In this document: positions 29,106 to 39,299 of the stretch, in pieces
How the letters are laid out: every line of letters starts with the position of its first letter
How positions within the stretch are numbered: position 1 is the stretch's first letter
The notes under the pieces: model-generated
The model's input: only the letters and a program-made list of their open reading frames with translations
What the model was told of the DNA's origin: nothing
Database searches by the model: none
Position numbers and translations under genes: made by a program
Origin: Burkholderiales bacterium
Lineage (GTDB): Bacteria > Pseudomonadota > Gammaproteobacteria > Burkholderiales > Burkholderiaceae_C
NCBI GenBank assembly: GCA_016219375.1
Contig: JACRNC010000023.1
Location: 248,001 to 312,000 of the forward strand
Length of the DNA: 64,000 nt
Direction: 5' to 3'

Positions 29106-29448
29106 GATGTCGATCCTCAGTCCGTCGAAGTCCGCTGGCGCAGCGGGCGGACGGCACGCCCGGCGCCGGGCGATCTGGATCGTGTCCAGACCGCGGACTC
29201 ATTTCAGGACGCTGACGGGTGAAAACCCTTGATGAGGATCAGGAACGCGGAACCGGCTGTTGCCCGCAGCCATCGCCGGCCGCGCGGCAGGCGTGCGGGG
29301 TGTGAAAGGCTTCACGGATGAAGCGGATCCGGCAGCAAGCTGGCAGCATGTCGGCCGCACCTTGGCGGGGATGCCGCTGCAGGCCACCGCTGCCGGCCAC
29401 GTCAGGGTGATGCGACCGCCGCGCCGGTGCGGCACGCGGCGGCCGCGA
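29106..29448. other. Intergenic region upstream of the cytochrome c peroxidase gene
   Basis: 343 bases with no gene seen. It should carry the peroxidase promoter on the minus strand. A short palindrome ctgga/tccag sits at 29173-29187. No Fur- or PerR-like A/T-rich 15-base box could be recognised; the region stays GC-rich. The right end holds the 3' end of the next minus-strand gene. Confidence 0.45.
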
Positions 29449-29793
29449 TCAGCGCCGGCGGGCGCGCTCGATCACGTCGCGCGCGGCGGCCTCGCCCTGC
29501 AGCGAGCGCTCCAGCGGCGCGCAGCACAGTCCGGCATGGGCGTAGTGCAGGTTCTCGTAGAGCTCGGCCGCAGCGGGGAAGACCTCCAGCACCGCGTGCA
29601 GCGAGTCATCCGCCGGGCCGTCGGCCGCGCAGTCGGCCATCAGCTGCTGCAGCCGCTGCACCACGTGGCGGTACTGCGCGGCATCCACCGGCTCGCTGCT
29701 GCGGTCCAGCTTCTCCAGCAGCCGCGCCATCGCGGCCAGCGGCACCAGCCGGCCGGGCACCTGGATCACGTGTTGGGACGAGGTGGCGTTCAT
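29449..29793 (-). CDS. Hypothetical protein
   Basis: 114 residues, no family recognised. It is mostly helical. It opens with MNATSSQHVIQVPGRLVPLA, has a helix YRHVVQRLQQLMADCAADG, and the segment AAELYENLHYAHAGLCCAP contains three aromatic residues, two His and a Cys pair. No signal peptide or membrane span is apparent. The start ATG is preceded on the minus strand by aaggaag, a good ribosome-binding site. It stands alone between the peroxidase gene and divergent purT. Confidence 0.6.
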   Translation of the reverse strand: MNATSSQHVIQVPGRLVPLAAMARLLEKLDRSSEPVDAAQYRHVVQRLQQLMADCAADGPADDSLHAVLEVFPAAAELYENLHYAHAGLCCAPLERSLQGEAAARDVIERARRR

Positions 29794-30058
29794 GCTGCTT
29801 CCTTCCGGGCAAAGCGGGCGGCGGCCAGTGGCGGATCAGCCGCGGGCACCGCGCCTGACCTGAACATGGGGCCAGGCGCGGGGGTGTTCAAGCGGGCGCC
29901 ATCACAATCACGCGGCTGCCGGGCCCGCCGCGCGGGGCACCGGCGTTCGTCGCCGCCCATCATGCGGGCGCCCTTCGTCTGAACTCTTGGCGACCGGTGT
30001 GCCTGGCCGCGCTCGCTGCCTCGCCCGCCGCCCCCCTCACGTCACCAGCCTGCATGCC

Positions 30059-31300
30059 ATGACCGCCACCACGCCCACCGCCCCTGCCGTGCTCGGCACG
30101 CCGCTCAGCCCCACCGCCACCCGCGTCATGCTGCTGGGCGCCGGCGAGCTGGGCAAGGAGGTGCTCATCGCCCTGCAGCGGCTAGGCGTGGAGACCATCG
30201 CCGTGGACCGCTATGACCACGCGCCCGGCCAGCAGGTGGCGCACCACGCACGCACCATCGCGATGAGCGATGCGGAGGCCCTGCGCGCGCTGATCCTGGC
30301 CGAGCGCCCCGCGCTGGTGGTGCCCGAGATCGAGGCCATCGCCACGCCTATGCTCGAAGAGCTGGAGGCGCAAGGCGTGGTGCGCGTCATCCCCACCGCG
30401 CGTGCCGCCCGCCTGACGATGGACCGCGAGGGCATCCGCCGCCTGGCGGCCGAAACACTCGGCCTGCCCACCAGCCCCTATCGCTTCTGCTCGTCCCTTG
30501 ATGAGCTGCGCAGCGCCATCGAGGGCGAGGCCGGCCAGGGCGGCATCGGCTATCCCTGCATCGTCAAGCCGGTGATGAGCTCATCCGGCAAGGGCCAGAG
30601 CAAGCTGGACGGCCCGGCCGATGTGGAGCGGGCCTGGCAGGCCGCGATGGCCGGCGGCCGCGTCAGCCACGGCCGCGTCATCGTCGAAGGCTTCATCGAC
30701 TTCGACTACGAGATCACGCTGCTGACGGTGCGCGCGCTGGGCGAGGGCGGTGCGGTGCAGACCCACTTCTGCGCGCCCATCGGCCACCTGCAGGTCAGCG
30801 GCGACTATGTCGAGAGCTGGCAGCCGCACCCCATGTCGCCCCTTGCGCTGCAGCGCGCGCAGGACATCGCCCGCGCCGTCACCGCCGACCTGGGCGGCCT
30901 GGGCCTCTTCGGCGTGGAGCTCTTCGTCAAGGGCGACCAGGTGTGGTTCAGCGAGGTCAGCCCGCGCCCGCACGACACCGGCATGGTGACGATGATCACG
31001 CAGGGCCAGAGCGAGTTCGAGCTGCATGCTCGCGCCATCCTCGGCCTGCCGGTGGACACCGCCTTGCTGCGGCCCGGCGCCAGCGCGGTCATCTATGGCG
31101 GGGTCGAGGGCGCAGCCGTCGTCTTCGACGGCGTGGCCGATGCGCTGCGCATCCCGCAGACCGACCTGCGCCTCTTCGGCAAGCCCGAGAGCTTTGCCAA
31201 GCGCCGCATGGGCGTGGCGCTGGCCCATGACGCCGATGCCGAGCAGGCCCGCGAGCGCGCCCGCCGCGCCGCGGCCTGCGTCAAGCCGCGGCTGGCCTGA
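30059..31300 (+). CDS. purT: Formate-dependent phosphoribosylglycinamide formyltransferase
   Basis: ATP-grasp enzyme of 413 residues that forms formyl-GAR from formate, GAR and ATP. The N-terminal domain has [20 protein letters not shown] and the ATP-grasp region shows [15 protein letters not shown]. Metal and substrate motifs include [20 protein letters not shown] and [20 protein letters not shown]. The ATG at 30059 gives the standard length; the frame is open 24 codons upstream without family similarity. It is convergent with the AsmA gene, with no spacer between the two stops. Confidence 0.95.
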   Translation: MTATTPTAPAVLGTPLSPTATRVMLLGAGELGKEVLIALQRLGVETIAVDRYDHAPGQQVAHHARTIAMSDAEALRALILAERPALVVPEIEAIATPMLEELEAQGVVRVIPTARAARLTMDREGIRRLAAETLGLPTSPYRFCSSLDELRSAIEGEAGQGGIGYPCIVKPVMSSSGKGQSKLDGPADVERAWQAAMAGGRVSHGRVIVEGFIDFDYEITLLTVRALGEGGAVQTHFCAPIGHLQVSGDYVESWQPHPMSPLALQRAQDIARAVTADLGGLGLFGVELFVKGDQVWFSEVSPRPHDTGMVTMITQGQSEFELHARAILGLPVDTALLRPGASAVIYGGVEGAAVVFDGVADALRIPQTDLRLFGKPESFAKRRMGVALAHDADAEQARERARRAAACVKPRLA

Positions 31301-33526
31301 TCAGCGCCGCGGGGCGCTGGCCGGATGGGTGGTCGCGCCCTTCGCCGCCTTGCCCGAGCCCTTGCTTGAATCGGCCGCGGACGACGCCGGCGTCGCATTC
31401 ACCGCCTTCACGCCTTCCTCGCTGGCGCGCTTGAGCAGGGCGCCGCAGTCGCTGTCCTCGCCCGGGCCGGTCTCGATCAACGGAAGCCAGGCCGCCCACG
31501 GCGTCACCAGCCCCAGCAGCACCGCGCCGCCGCCGCGCAGCAGCAGGCCGGTGCGGTCGGGGATCACGCGGGGGTCGGCCAGCGTGCCGCGCACGTGGAT
31601 GGGCACGCGCAGGCTCAGCGGGCTCGGGTCCTTGGGCGCGGGCTTGACCGTCAAGTCCAGCGCCTCGTCGCGCAGGTTCACCGTGCCCTCCAGCCGCACC
31701 AGCGTGTCGCTGGTGTCGAAGATGGCGGTGCGCGCGCGCATCAGGCCACGCTCCACCTGGGTGTCGATCAGCGCGCAGCGCACGTCCGATTCACGGTCGC
31801 CGCCCACCCAGAACTTCAACGCCTCGGCCGCATCCAGCCCGGCCAGCTCCAGCAGCAGGTTGCTGATGCGCCCGCGGCCCATCGCCAGCTGGGCGTCGCC
31901 GTCGGCTCCGGCCAGCATCTGCGCATAGGAGTTGCCGCGACCGGCGAGCTGCACCTTGCCGGTGATGGCGCCGATGGCCGGCTGCGAGCCGCCCACGCGC
32001 GGCACCAGCTCGTCGAGCTTGAGCCGGCTGAAGCTGGCATTGACGCGGATGGCCAGCGGGTCGGCGCCGCTGTCGATGCGCAGCGCGCCCTTGACCTGCC
32101 CGCCAGCCACGCCCAGGGATGCCGGGTCCAGTGCCAGCTTGCCGTCCTGCAGCAGCACGTGCATCTTCAGGTGGTCCAGCGTGAGCTGGCCCACGTCGTG
32201 CACCTCCTGCGCCTCGATCCACACGTCGGCGTCCAGCGTGTCCCACTTCTTGGCATTGATGCGCCCCGTCGGCAGCACGCGGGTGCGCGGCTCCGATGCG
32301 GCGGCCGCCGGCTTGGCCGCGCCGCTGTCGCTGGCCACCGGCTCGGTGCCCAGGCTGGGCCCCAGATCGCGCAGCCGCATCTGGCGCGAGATCAAGCGAC
32401 CGGCCAGGCGCGGGCGCGGATCGCGGTCCTCGAAGGCCAGGTTGCCGCGCACGTCGCTGGCGCCCACGCGGCCGGTGAAGTCCTCGTAATGCCACACCCC
32501 TCGCGACAGCCGCACGCGGCCCGCAGTGCTGTAGGGCGGCGTGTCGGGCAGGCCAACGCCGATGATGCGGTACCACTGGCCCACCGACGGCCCGCTGACG
32601 GCCACGCGCAGGTCAGCCGATTCGGGGTCGGTCAGCCGTGTCACCGTGCCCGCGGCCGAGGCGCGGGTGTCGGCCACGCGGGCGTTGATCTGGAACGTAT
32701 AGGGCTTGCTCGCATCGCGCAGCTGCAGCACCGGGTCGCCCAGGGCCGACGCGGTCAGCGGCAGCCCGCGCCAGCGCCCGCTGGCCTGGGCCTGCAGACG
32801 GCCCTCCTGCACGCGCACGGCACCTTCGACCCGGCCGGCAGCCAGGCTGGCCGGCCCCGCCGGGCGGGCAGCGGCTGAGGCGCCGGATGCCGCTGCGGGT
32901 GCATCGCCGGTTTGCTCATCAGCATCCTTGTTGGCGGGCTCGCTGGCCGCGCGCAGCGCTGCATCAGCCGCCTGGGCATCCAGGGTGGACAGCTGCACCA
33001 CCACCTGCGTCTGCCGCGCCGGCTCGGCATAGGTGACGCGGCCCTGGTCGAGCTCCACCTCCTCGATGGTCACGCGGCTTTCGCGGTCGCTCTGCTGGCG
33101 GTCCAGGTACCAGTTGCGCCGGCCCTGGCCGTCCACCTCCAGCCACAGGTCGGGCTGCACGAAGCGCACGTTGAGCAGCTCCACACGGCCCTTGAGCAGC
33201 GGCCAGAAGGCGATGCGCGCCGAGGCTTCCTTCACCGTGATCATCTGCGGCCGGCCGGCCCAGCCCGGGTTGGCAAAGGTCATCCCGCCGGCGGAAAAGC
33301 GCATCGGGATCCAGCGCCACCACAGGTCGCCCTCCACGCTGAAGCGCCGGCCGGTCATCTGCGTCACCTTCTCGCCGATCACGCCGCGCAGGAAGTTGAC
33401 GCGCCAGGGCACGGCCAGCGCGATCGCCAGCGCCACCACCACCGCCAGGGCAATCCACGGCCCCTTGCGCGCGCAGCGTGGCGTGCTCGGATGGGGCGGC
33501 GACGATGGAGCGCGGGTGGTGGGCAT
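31301..33526 (-). CDS. AsmA family protein
   Basis: 741 residues. One N-terminal membrane helix (about 22-42, IALAVVVALAIALAVPW) anchors a long, beta-rich periplasmic protein. The N-terminal AsmA region includes FSVEGDLWWRWIPMRFSAG and the C-terminal part has the AsmA-like repeat LDLTVKPAPKDPSPLSLRVP. AsmA/TamB-like proteins are thought to bridge the envelope and affect outer-membrane lipid or protein assembly. Low-complexity Ala/Ser linkers occur around residues 210-240 and 425-445. The start ATG at 33526 was chosen to place the helix near the N-terminus. It is divergent from ureE and ends back to back with purT. Confidence 0.85.
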   Translation of the reverse strand: MPTTRAPSSPPHPSTPRCARKGPWIALAVVVALAIALAVPWRVNFLRGVIGEKVTQMTGRRFSVEGDLWWRWIPMRFSAGGMTFANPGWAGRPQMITVKEASARIAFWPLLKGRVELLNVRFVQPDLWLEVDGQGRRNWYLDRQQSDRESRVTIEEVELDQGRVTYAEPARQTQVVVQLSTLDAQAADAALRAASEPANKDADEQTGDAPAAASGASAAARPAGPASLAAGRVEGAVRVQEGRLQAQASGRWRGLPLTASALGDPVLQLRDASKPYTFQINARVADTRASAAGTVTRLTDPESADLRVAVSGPSVGQWYRIIGVGLPDTPPYSTAGRVRLSRGVWHYEDFTGRVGASDVRGNLAFEDRDPRPRLAGRLISRQMRLRDLGPSLGTEPVASDSGAAKPAAAASEPRTRVLPTGRINAKKWDTLDADVWIEAQEVHDVGQLTLDHLKMHVLLQDGKLALDPASLGVAGGQVKGALRIDSGADPLAIRVNASFSRLKLDELVPRVGGSQPAIGAITGKVQLAGRGNSYAQMLAGADGDAQLAMGRGRISNLLLELAGLDAAEALKFWVGGDRESDVRCALIDTQVERGLMRARTAIFDTSDTLVRLEGTVNLRDEALDLTVKPAPKDPSPLSLRVPIHVRGTLADPRVIPDRTGLLLRGGGAVLLGLVTPWAAWLPLIETGPGEDSDCGALLKRASEEGVKAVNATPASSAADSSKGSGKAAKGATTHPASAPRR

Positions 33527-33738
33527 CGGCAAGGGTCGGGCAGGGCGCCGCGGCGGGCGCGCCTCGGGCCTGGAGCAGGGGATGGCCCCGAGCTTCCCGC
33601 CCGCACGCCACTGCGGCCATCGTCCCGCGGCTTGCCGCCCCGTCGGACTGCGCTGACCGGGCATGGAAGCTGCGTCTTCCCGCCGGCCTCCCGCTGCCCG
33701 CCCGCCGGCCGCCGCCCGCGCGCCGGCATACTCGCCCG

Positions 33739-34506
33739 ATGCTTACCGTCTCCAAATGCCTCCCCGGTGGACGCGGCCTTGCGCCCGTCCTGCTCAAGCG
33801 CGCCCCGATCGTCCAGCTCGACTGGGACGTGCGCCAGAAAAGCCGCTTCGAGGCGCAGGACAGCGCCGGCCGCCGGCTGGGCGTCTTCCTGCCCCGCGGC
33901 ACGGTGGTTCGCGGCGGCGACGTGCTGGTGGCCGAGGACGGCAGCATGGTCCGCGTCGAGGCCGCCCCGCAGCCCGTGCTGCAGGTGCGCGCCTGCGCCG
34001 CACACGGCTCGCCCTTCGACCTGATGCGCGCCGCCTACCACCTGGGCAACCGCCACGTGCAGCTGGAGCTGCGCCCCGACTGCCTGCTCCTGGAGCCCGA
34101 CCACGTCCTGGCCGACCTGCTGCGCGCCATGCATCTGCAGGTGGAAGAGGTCCAGGCCCCCTTCGAGCCCGAGGCCGGCGCCTATGCGGCGAGCGGGCAC
34201 GGGCACCTTCATGGTGGCGACGCGCACGGGCATGGCAATCATGGTCACGGCGCCCACGGCCATGACCACCAGCATGCGCAGGCGCCAGGGCACACCCCAA
34301 GCCATGCGGCCGCGCCGGCCCACGCCGCCTGCTCCCACCACGCGCACCGCCACTCTGGCGCTCACGATCATGGCCCGTCCTGCGGGCATGACCACGGCCA
34401 CAGCCACCATCACGCTGGCAACCATGCCCACGGTGCAGGCTGCGGCCACGGGCATCACGCTCACGCCCCTGACCGCGCGCCGGCCGCCAGCAAGCCCTCG
34501 CGCTGA
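33739..34506 (+). CDS. ureE: Urease accessory protein UreE with long His-rich tail
   Basis: Nickel-binding chaperone that brings nickel to the urease maturation complex. The core (1-150) has the N-terminal substrate-binding-like domain and the metal-site segment [20 protein letters not shown]. Residues 152-242 form an exceptionally long His/Gly/Ala tail: I count 32 His in the last 105 residues, with three Cys. Total length 255 against about 150-190 for many UreE proteins. The ATG at 33739 begins MLTVSKCLP. ureF follows after seven bases, then ureG. It is divergent from the AsmA gene. ureD and ureABC are not in the window. Confidence 0.93.
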   Translation: MLTVSKCLPGGRGLAPVLLKRAPIVQLDWDVRQKSRFEAQDSAGRRLGVFLPRGTVVRGGDVLVAEDGSMVRVEAAPQPVLQVRACAAHGSPFDLMRAAYHLGNRHVQLELRPDCLLLEPDHVLADLLRAMHLQVEEVQAPFEPEAGAYAASGHGHLHGGDAHGHGNHGHGAHGHDHQHAQAPGHTPSHAAAPAHAACSHHAHRHSGAHDHGPSCGHDHGHSHHHAGNHAHGAGCGHGHHAHAPDRAPAASKPSR

Positions 34507-34513
34507 CCGGCCC

Positions 34514-35281
34514 ATGTCCGCCGGTCCGCTCACCGCCCGCCTGCCCGCCCGCCTGCCCGCCCGCCGCCGCGCGCGCAGCGCCCCGGCGCCCACGCTGCCG
34601 GCGCCTGCGCTGCTGCAGCTGATGTGGCTCGCGTCCCCGGCCCTGCCGGTGGGCGGCTTCAGCTACTCGGAGGGCCTGGAGGCCGCCATCGACGCCGGCC
34701 TCGTCGCCGATGAAGCCTCCACCCGCGACTGGCTGCTCGACCACCTGCACCTGGTGCTCGCCCGCGGCGACCTGGCCGTCGTCGCCCGAGCCGTCCCGGC
34801 CTGGCAACGCCACGACGTGCGCCGCCTGGCCGAGCTCAACGCCTGGGTGCTCGCCACCCGCGAGACGGCCGAAGCCCGCCTGCAGACCGAGCAGATGGGC
34901 CGCTCCCTGGTCGATTGGCTGCGCCCGCGCACCGGGCTGGACGCCGCCTGGCTGGCCACGCTCGCCAGCTTCGAGCCGCAGCCGGCCTATCCCGTTGCCT
35001 GGTCGGCCGCCGCCGCCACGGTCGCCAGCGTCAATCCGCGCGACGCTGCGCTGGCCTATGCCTTCGGCTGGGCCGAGAACATGGTGCAGGCAGCGCTCAA
35101 GGCCGTCCCGCTGGGCCAGGCCGCCGGCCAGCGCGTGCTCTCGGCCCTCATTGCCGAGCTGCCCGGTGCCGTCGACCATGCAGCCAGCCTGCCCGACAGC
35201 CAGCGCCTGGCCCACGCGCCCGGCCTGGCCATCCTGGGCGCCCGCCACGAGACGCAGTACTCGCGCCTGTTCCGCTCCTGA
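34514..35281 (+). CDS. ureF: Urease accessory protein UreF
   Basis: Member of the UreD-UreF-UreG complex that activates apo-urease; 255 residues. The conserved core begins near residue 33 with [20 protein letters not shown], followed by [11 protein letters not shown], and ends with RLFRS. The first 32 residues are Arg/Pro/Ala-rich and encoded by a short repeat of cccgcctg units, so either they form a disordered extension or the real start is elsewhere. The ATG at 34514 is the first after ureE, seven bases away. ureG follows after 107 bases. Confidence 0.93.
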   Translation: MSAGPLTARLPARLPARRRARSAPAPTLPAPALLQLMWLASPALPVGGFSYSEGLEAAIDAGLVADEASTRDWLLDHLHLVLARGDLAVVARAVPAWQRHDVRRLAELNAWVLATRETAEARLQTEQMGRSLVDWLRPRTGLDAAWLATLASFEPQPAYPVAWSAAAATVASVNPRDAALAYAFGWAENMVQAALKAVPLGQAAGQRVLSALIAELPGAVDHAASLPDSQRLAHAPGLAILGARHETQYSRLFRS

Positions 35282-35388
35282 GGCTCAGCCCCCACCGCGC
35301 CGCTGCGCCCCGTCCGCCACCCGCCCCGTGCCGCCGGGCGCTTCGCACTGGCAGCCACCCGTCACCCATCCGTCAAGCTCCAGCACCC

Positions 35389-36039
<651 letters not shown>

Positions 36040-36292
36040 TCCGTCACGGAATGTAGGCATCTCAGGGGTTTCCCGGCCTGCACCTGAGGGACCGTTACCC
36101 CCTCCCGCCCGCTGTGCTGCTCCATAGAATGACTTCACCGCCTACCGATCGGCCCGCAAGGGCTCCGGCAAGGGACGGGATCTCAGCAGTCCCAACTCAA
36201 GGCCCCGGCCTTGGCTGCGCAGGTGGAATCAGTGGGCGCCGCCTGTGTGGTGAGCATCAAACCAAAAAGGCCCTCAACGAGTGGAGATAGAC
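36040..36292. promoter_or_regulatory. Upstream region of PEP-CTERM gene 2 with inverted repeat
   Basis: 253 bases between ureG and a PEP-CTERM gene. An imperfect inverted repeat, ggggtttccc (36065-36074) and gggaccgttacccc (36088-36101), is followed by catagaat (36123-36130), a possible -10. A similar arrangement lies upstream of the third PEP-CTERM gene. No sigma-54 box is evident. Confidence 0.35.
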
Positions 36293-36985
36293 ATGAAATT
36301 TTCGCAAGTCCTGAAGTCCGTCGCCGTTGCTGCCGCCCTGGCCGCTGGTGGCGCCCAAGCCGCAACCGTTGCCAACGCCACGGGCACCGGCACCCTGATC
36401 TTCACGGATGCCGTGATCAGCGCCTTCGCCGCTGGCGGCGTGGCGATCAGCCCGATCGCTCCGGCCACGTGGACCGCGCCGGCCGCCACCACCCCGGTTG
36501 GTGAAATCGTCGTCAACGGCTCCAACGCCGTGCAATCCGTGACGACCTCGGGCGGCCTGTATCAGCAGTCCACCCCGAACTTCACGAACACCGGCGGCAA
36601 CATCAGCGTCACCAACCTGAAGGTCGACTTCACCTCCAACACGATCTACGCGAACGTGTCGGGTGCTAACGGCCTGGTCGCCAACCCCAACCTGGCTCTG
36701 TTCACGTTCTCGACCGTGACGGGCGCCACCACGATCGCCGGTCCGGGCACCTACAACACCACCATCTCCGGCCTGTCCATGACCGCCGCTGGTAAGGCTG
36801 CTTACGCGACCGGCCTGGGCCTGAACGCCATCGGCCAGAGCGTGCTGGGCGCCATTTCCGACTACGGTCGCATCGAGTCCTCCATCACGGTCTCCGCTGT
36901 GCCGGAACCCTCCACCTATGCCCTGATGGGTATCGGTCTGGCTGGCGTGGCTTTCATGGCCCGTCGCCGCAAGAACGCCGCCTGA
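36293..36985 (+). CDS. PEP-CTERM sorting domain protein (2)
   Basis: Exported protein of 230 residues. Signal peptide to about residue 24 (AALAAGGAQAAT). The mature part is Thr/Asn/Ala-rich and beta-like, with no lysine-rich or catalytic features. It ends with VPEPSTYALMGIGLAGVAFM and ARRRKNAA, a textbook PEP-CTERM signal for exosortase cleavage. The ATG at 36293 follows gtggaga. Codon use is less GC3-extreme than its neighbours, as expected of a highly expressed or newer gene. It has a strong terminator and appears monocistronic. Confidence 0.9.
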   Translation: MKFSQVLKSVAVAAALAAGGAQAATVANATGTGTLIFTDAVISAFAAGGVAISPIAPATWTAPAATTPVGEIVVNGSNAVQSVTTSGGLYQQSTPNFTNTGGNISVTNLKVDFTSNTIYANVSGANGLVANPNLALFTFSTVTGATTIAGPGTYNTTISGLSMTAAGKAAYATGLGLNAIGQSVLGAISDYGRIESSITVSAVPEPSTYALMGIGLAGVAFMARRRKNAA

Positions 36986-37026
36986 TTCAGGGGTGTCGGG
37001 GGCTGCTGAATAAGCAGCCTTCCGGG

Positions 37027-37059
37027 AAAACCGCTTGCCTTGGCGAGCGGTTTTTTTTT
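37027..37059 (+). terminator. Strong intrinsic terminator after PEP-CTERM gene 2
   Basis: Stem accgcttgcc/ggcgagcggt (one G-T pair) at about 37030-37051, followed by nine consecutive T. It lies 40 bases after the stop. Confidence 0.9.
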
Positions 37060-37158
37060 GCCGATCAGGGTATATGCGGCTTGGCGGGGCGACTGCATCG
37101 CAAAACAATATTGCCGCAGCCTGACTATCTGTCTATCAACGCTTTCGGGGGAAACGAT

Positions 37159-38259
37159 ATGGGGAACTTGCTCGGGAAAGCCGTGTGCGCGGCGCTGGCC
37201 GGTATGGCGGCATGTGGAGGAGCGGCAGCTCAGGCACAGACCTCGGTTTTCGAGTCCGCCCCTGCCCCTGGGGCGCAACAGGACGGCGTGGCACTCAAGC
37301 TGTCGCCGCCCAAGAGGTTCTTTGCCCGGGTGGGCTATACCTACATCAAGCCCAATACTAAATCGTCCGATACGGTGGATATTTCCGGCCCGGTTATTCG
37401 TCGGGGTGAAATTTTGCAGGGCGGCCTAGATGGCACGTATCCCTACGCATACGGTCTTGCTACGGCGTTTAACGTTGGTGCCGGGCTGGACGCTGCAATG
37501 CAGTATGACGGCGTCTCGGGCCTGGGTATCCCGTCGGGGGTCAAGGCGGAGGCCAATGGAGCCGGTACCCCGACCGTGGAACTCGGCATGTTCCTCGACG
37601 ACGAGCAGAAATGGGCCATTCAGGGCTACGTGCTGGCCATTCCCTTCGACAACAGCATCGAAGGCCGCGGCACCGTTACCCATCGCGATATCACCACGGG
37701 TGCCGTGGTGCTCACCAAGCGCAATTACTTGGATGGCAAGACGGTCGTCAAGACCAAACAGTTGCCGCCCACTTTCGTCTTGAATCGCTACTTCGGGGAT
37801 AAGAATTCAAAGTGGCGGCCGTCGATCGGCCTCGGTGTGACGTACGCGATCTTCTTCGAAACAGAGGCTACCGACGTTCTCGAGGAATACTCCGGCGGCA
37901 AGACGGAGGTCAAGATCAAGAACGCCTTTGGTGCCGGGCCTTTCGTTGGCCTGCAGTACCAACTGACGGACAACATTCACATCAGTGGCTCCTTGGGCTA
38001 TATCAAGCTCAAGACCGAGGCCAAGCTGACCACCTCGAACACCCGCTTCACTGCGGCCAGCCCGGTGCTGACTGACTATTCGGGGGCAGTCGGCACGACC
38101 AACCAGGGCATGATCAATACCTCACAGCGTCCGCTGGTCGATGACATGCTGGCCACCATTGCTGCTGCGCGTGGCGGCAGCCTGGGCACCTATACACGGT
38201 TGATGAAGACGGAGCTGGATCCCTGGGTGTTCAACGTATCGGTGGGCTACTCGTTCTGA
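37159..38259 (+). CDS. OmpW-like outer membrane beta-barrel protein
   Basis: 366 residues, larger than typical OmpW (about 200). A signal peptide ends near residue 27 (GGAAAQAQT). The barrel strands include FFARVGYTYIKPN, VGAGLDAAMQYDG, LPPTFVLNRYFGDKN and IGLGVTYAIFFETEATD. The C-terminus is FNVSVGYSF, ending in Phe. The LPPT-L-YF motif is shared with the OmpW at 5.4 kb. Extra loops, such as residues 300-345, explain the length. The ATG at 37159 follows gggggaa. Third-position GC is clearly lower than in flanking genes. No function is assigned; possibly uptake of hydrophobic compounds. Confidence 0.82.
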   Translation: MGNLLGKAVCAALAGMAACGGAAAQAQTSVFESAPAPGAQQDGVALKLSPPKRFFARVGYTYIKPNTKSSDTVDISGPVIRRGEILQGGLDGTYPYAYGLATAFNVGAGLDAAMQYDGVSGLGIPSGVKAEANGAGTPTVELGMFLDDEQKWAIQGYVLAIPFDNSIEGRGTVTHRDITTGAVVLTKRNYLDGKTVVKTKQLPPTFVLNRYFGDKNSKWRPSIGLGVTYAIFFETEATDVLEEYSGGKTEVKIKNAFGAGPFVGLQYQLTDNIHISGSLGYIKLKTEAKLTTSNTRFTAASPVLTDYSGAVGTTNQGMINTSQRPLVDDMLATIAAARGGSLGTYTRLMKTELDPWVFNVSVGYSF

Positions 38260-38283
38260 GAAGCCGGCGCCTCCGATAGTCGT

Positions 38284-38309
38284 CAAAGCCGACCGCCCGG
38301 TCGGCTTTG
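38284..38309. terminator. Bidirectional terminator between convergent genes
   Basis: Near-perfect inverted repeat caaagccgaccg...cggtcggctttg (38284-38295 and 38298-38309), with tgtcgttt after it on the plus strand. It separates the OmpW-like gene from the convergent PfkB kinase. Confidence 0.75.
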
Positions 38310-38314
38310 TCGTT

Positions 38315-39214
38315 TCAGGCTCTCAAATCGCGCGGAATCACGTGGTTCTGCGGCCCCGCTTGGGCGATCTTGATCGCGCCGACCTGGTTGGCCAGAGTCA
38401 CGCAGCGCGTCACCTCCCAGCCACGTTGCAGCCCGTGCAGCAGGGCGCCACGGAAGGCGTCGCCGCACCCGGTCGGGTCCACGACCTGTTCGGCTGTCAC
38501 CCCCGGCACATGGGCACGAGCGCCGTCTTGCCAGACCTCGCAGCCTTCGGCACCCAGCGTGATGATCAGCGCGCGTACTTGGCGCGACATCGCTTCGGGG
38601 CTCAGGCCCGTGCGCTCGCACAGCATGCGGCCTTCGTAGTCGTTGACGGTGATCCAGGTGGCCAAGTCGATGAAGCGACGCAGCTCCGCGCCGTCGAACA
38701 TGGGCAGGCCCTGGCCCGGGTCGAAGACGAAGGGGACGCCCGCTGCGGCCAGCTGTTCGGCATGGTCGAGCATGGCCTGGCGTCCGTCCGGGGCAATGAT
38801 GGCCAGCTCGATGTCGTCGTCCGGCGTGATGGGCGCCTGATGGGCGTACTGCATGGCGCCGGGATGGAAGGCCGTGATCTGATTGTTGTCCTGGTCCGTG
38901 ATGATGATGGCCTGCGCCGTGTAGCTTTCCTGGACCACGCTGACGTGCCGCAGGTCCACGCCCCAGCCCTGCAGCCGCTCAAGGTAGGGGCCGCCATCGG
39001 CGCCCAGCGCGGCCTTGATCAGGGGCTGCCCGCCCAGCTGGCGCAGCGTGTAGGCGATGTTGCCGGCGCAGCCGCCGAACTCGCGCTTGAGCGTGGGCAC
39101 GAGGAAGGACACGTTCAGGATGTGCAGCTGGTCGGGCAGGATCTGCTGCTTGAAGCGGCCGGGAAATGTCGTGATGGTGTCGAAGGCCAGGGAGCCGCAG
39201 ATCAGGATGGACAT
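38315..39214 (-). CDS. PfkB-family carbohydrate/nucleoside kinase
   Basis: Ribokinase-fold kinase of 299 residues. N-terminal ILICGSLAFDTITTFPGRF and GGCAGNIAYTLRQLGG define the substrate side. The catalytic signature DPTGCGDAFRGALLHGLQRG contains the base Asp. Close relatives in Burkholderiales are annotated as adenosine kinase or generic carbohydrate kinase; the substrate cannot be decided from sequence alone. It lies downstream of the DUF3426 gene on the same strand (85-base gap), the usual arrangement near accBC-prmA. Confidence 0.88.
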   Translation of the reverse strand: MSILICGSLAFDTITTFPGRFKQQILPDQLHILNVSFLVPTLKREFGGCAGNIAYTLRQLGGQPLIKAALGADGGPYLERLQGWGVDLRHVSVVQESYTAQAIIITDQDNNQITAFHPGAMQYAHQAPITPDDDIELAIIAPDGRQAMLDHAEQLAAAGVPFVFDPGQGLPMFDGAELRRFIDLATWITVNDYEGRMLCERTGLSPEAMSRQVRALIITLGAEGCEVWQDGARAHVPGVTAEQVVDPTGCGDAFRGALLHGLQRGWEVTRCVTLANQVGAIKIAQAGPQNHVIPRDLRA

Positions 39215-39299
39215 GGGACGATATTGAGGGTGGCAAGCGTCGTTGGCGCTGCCTGTTGGGATGCGCCGACGCCCTGCTTGGCCCGGCGTGGCGGGTGAC

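Noticed and set aside
36040-36292. Possible sigma-54 (-24/-12) promoter upstream of PEP-CTERM gene 2
   Set aside because: No TGGCAC-N5-TTGC match could be found in this region or upstream of PEP-CTERM gene 3; the nearest similar strings miss key bases.
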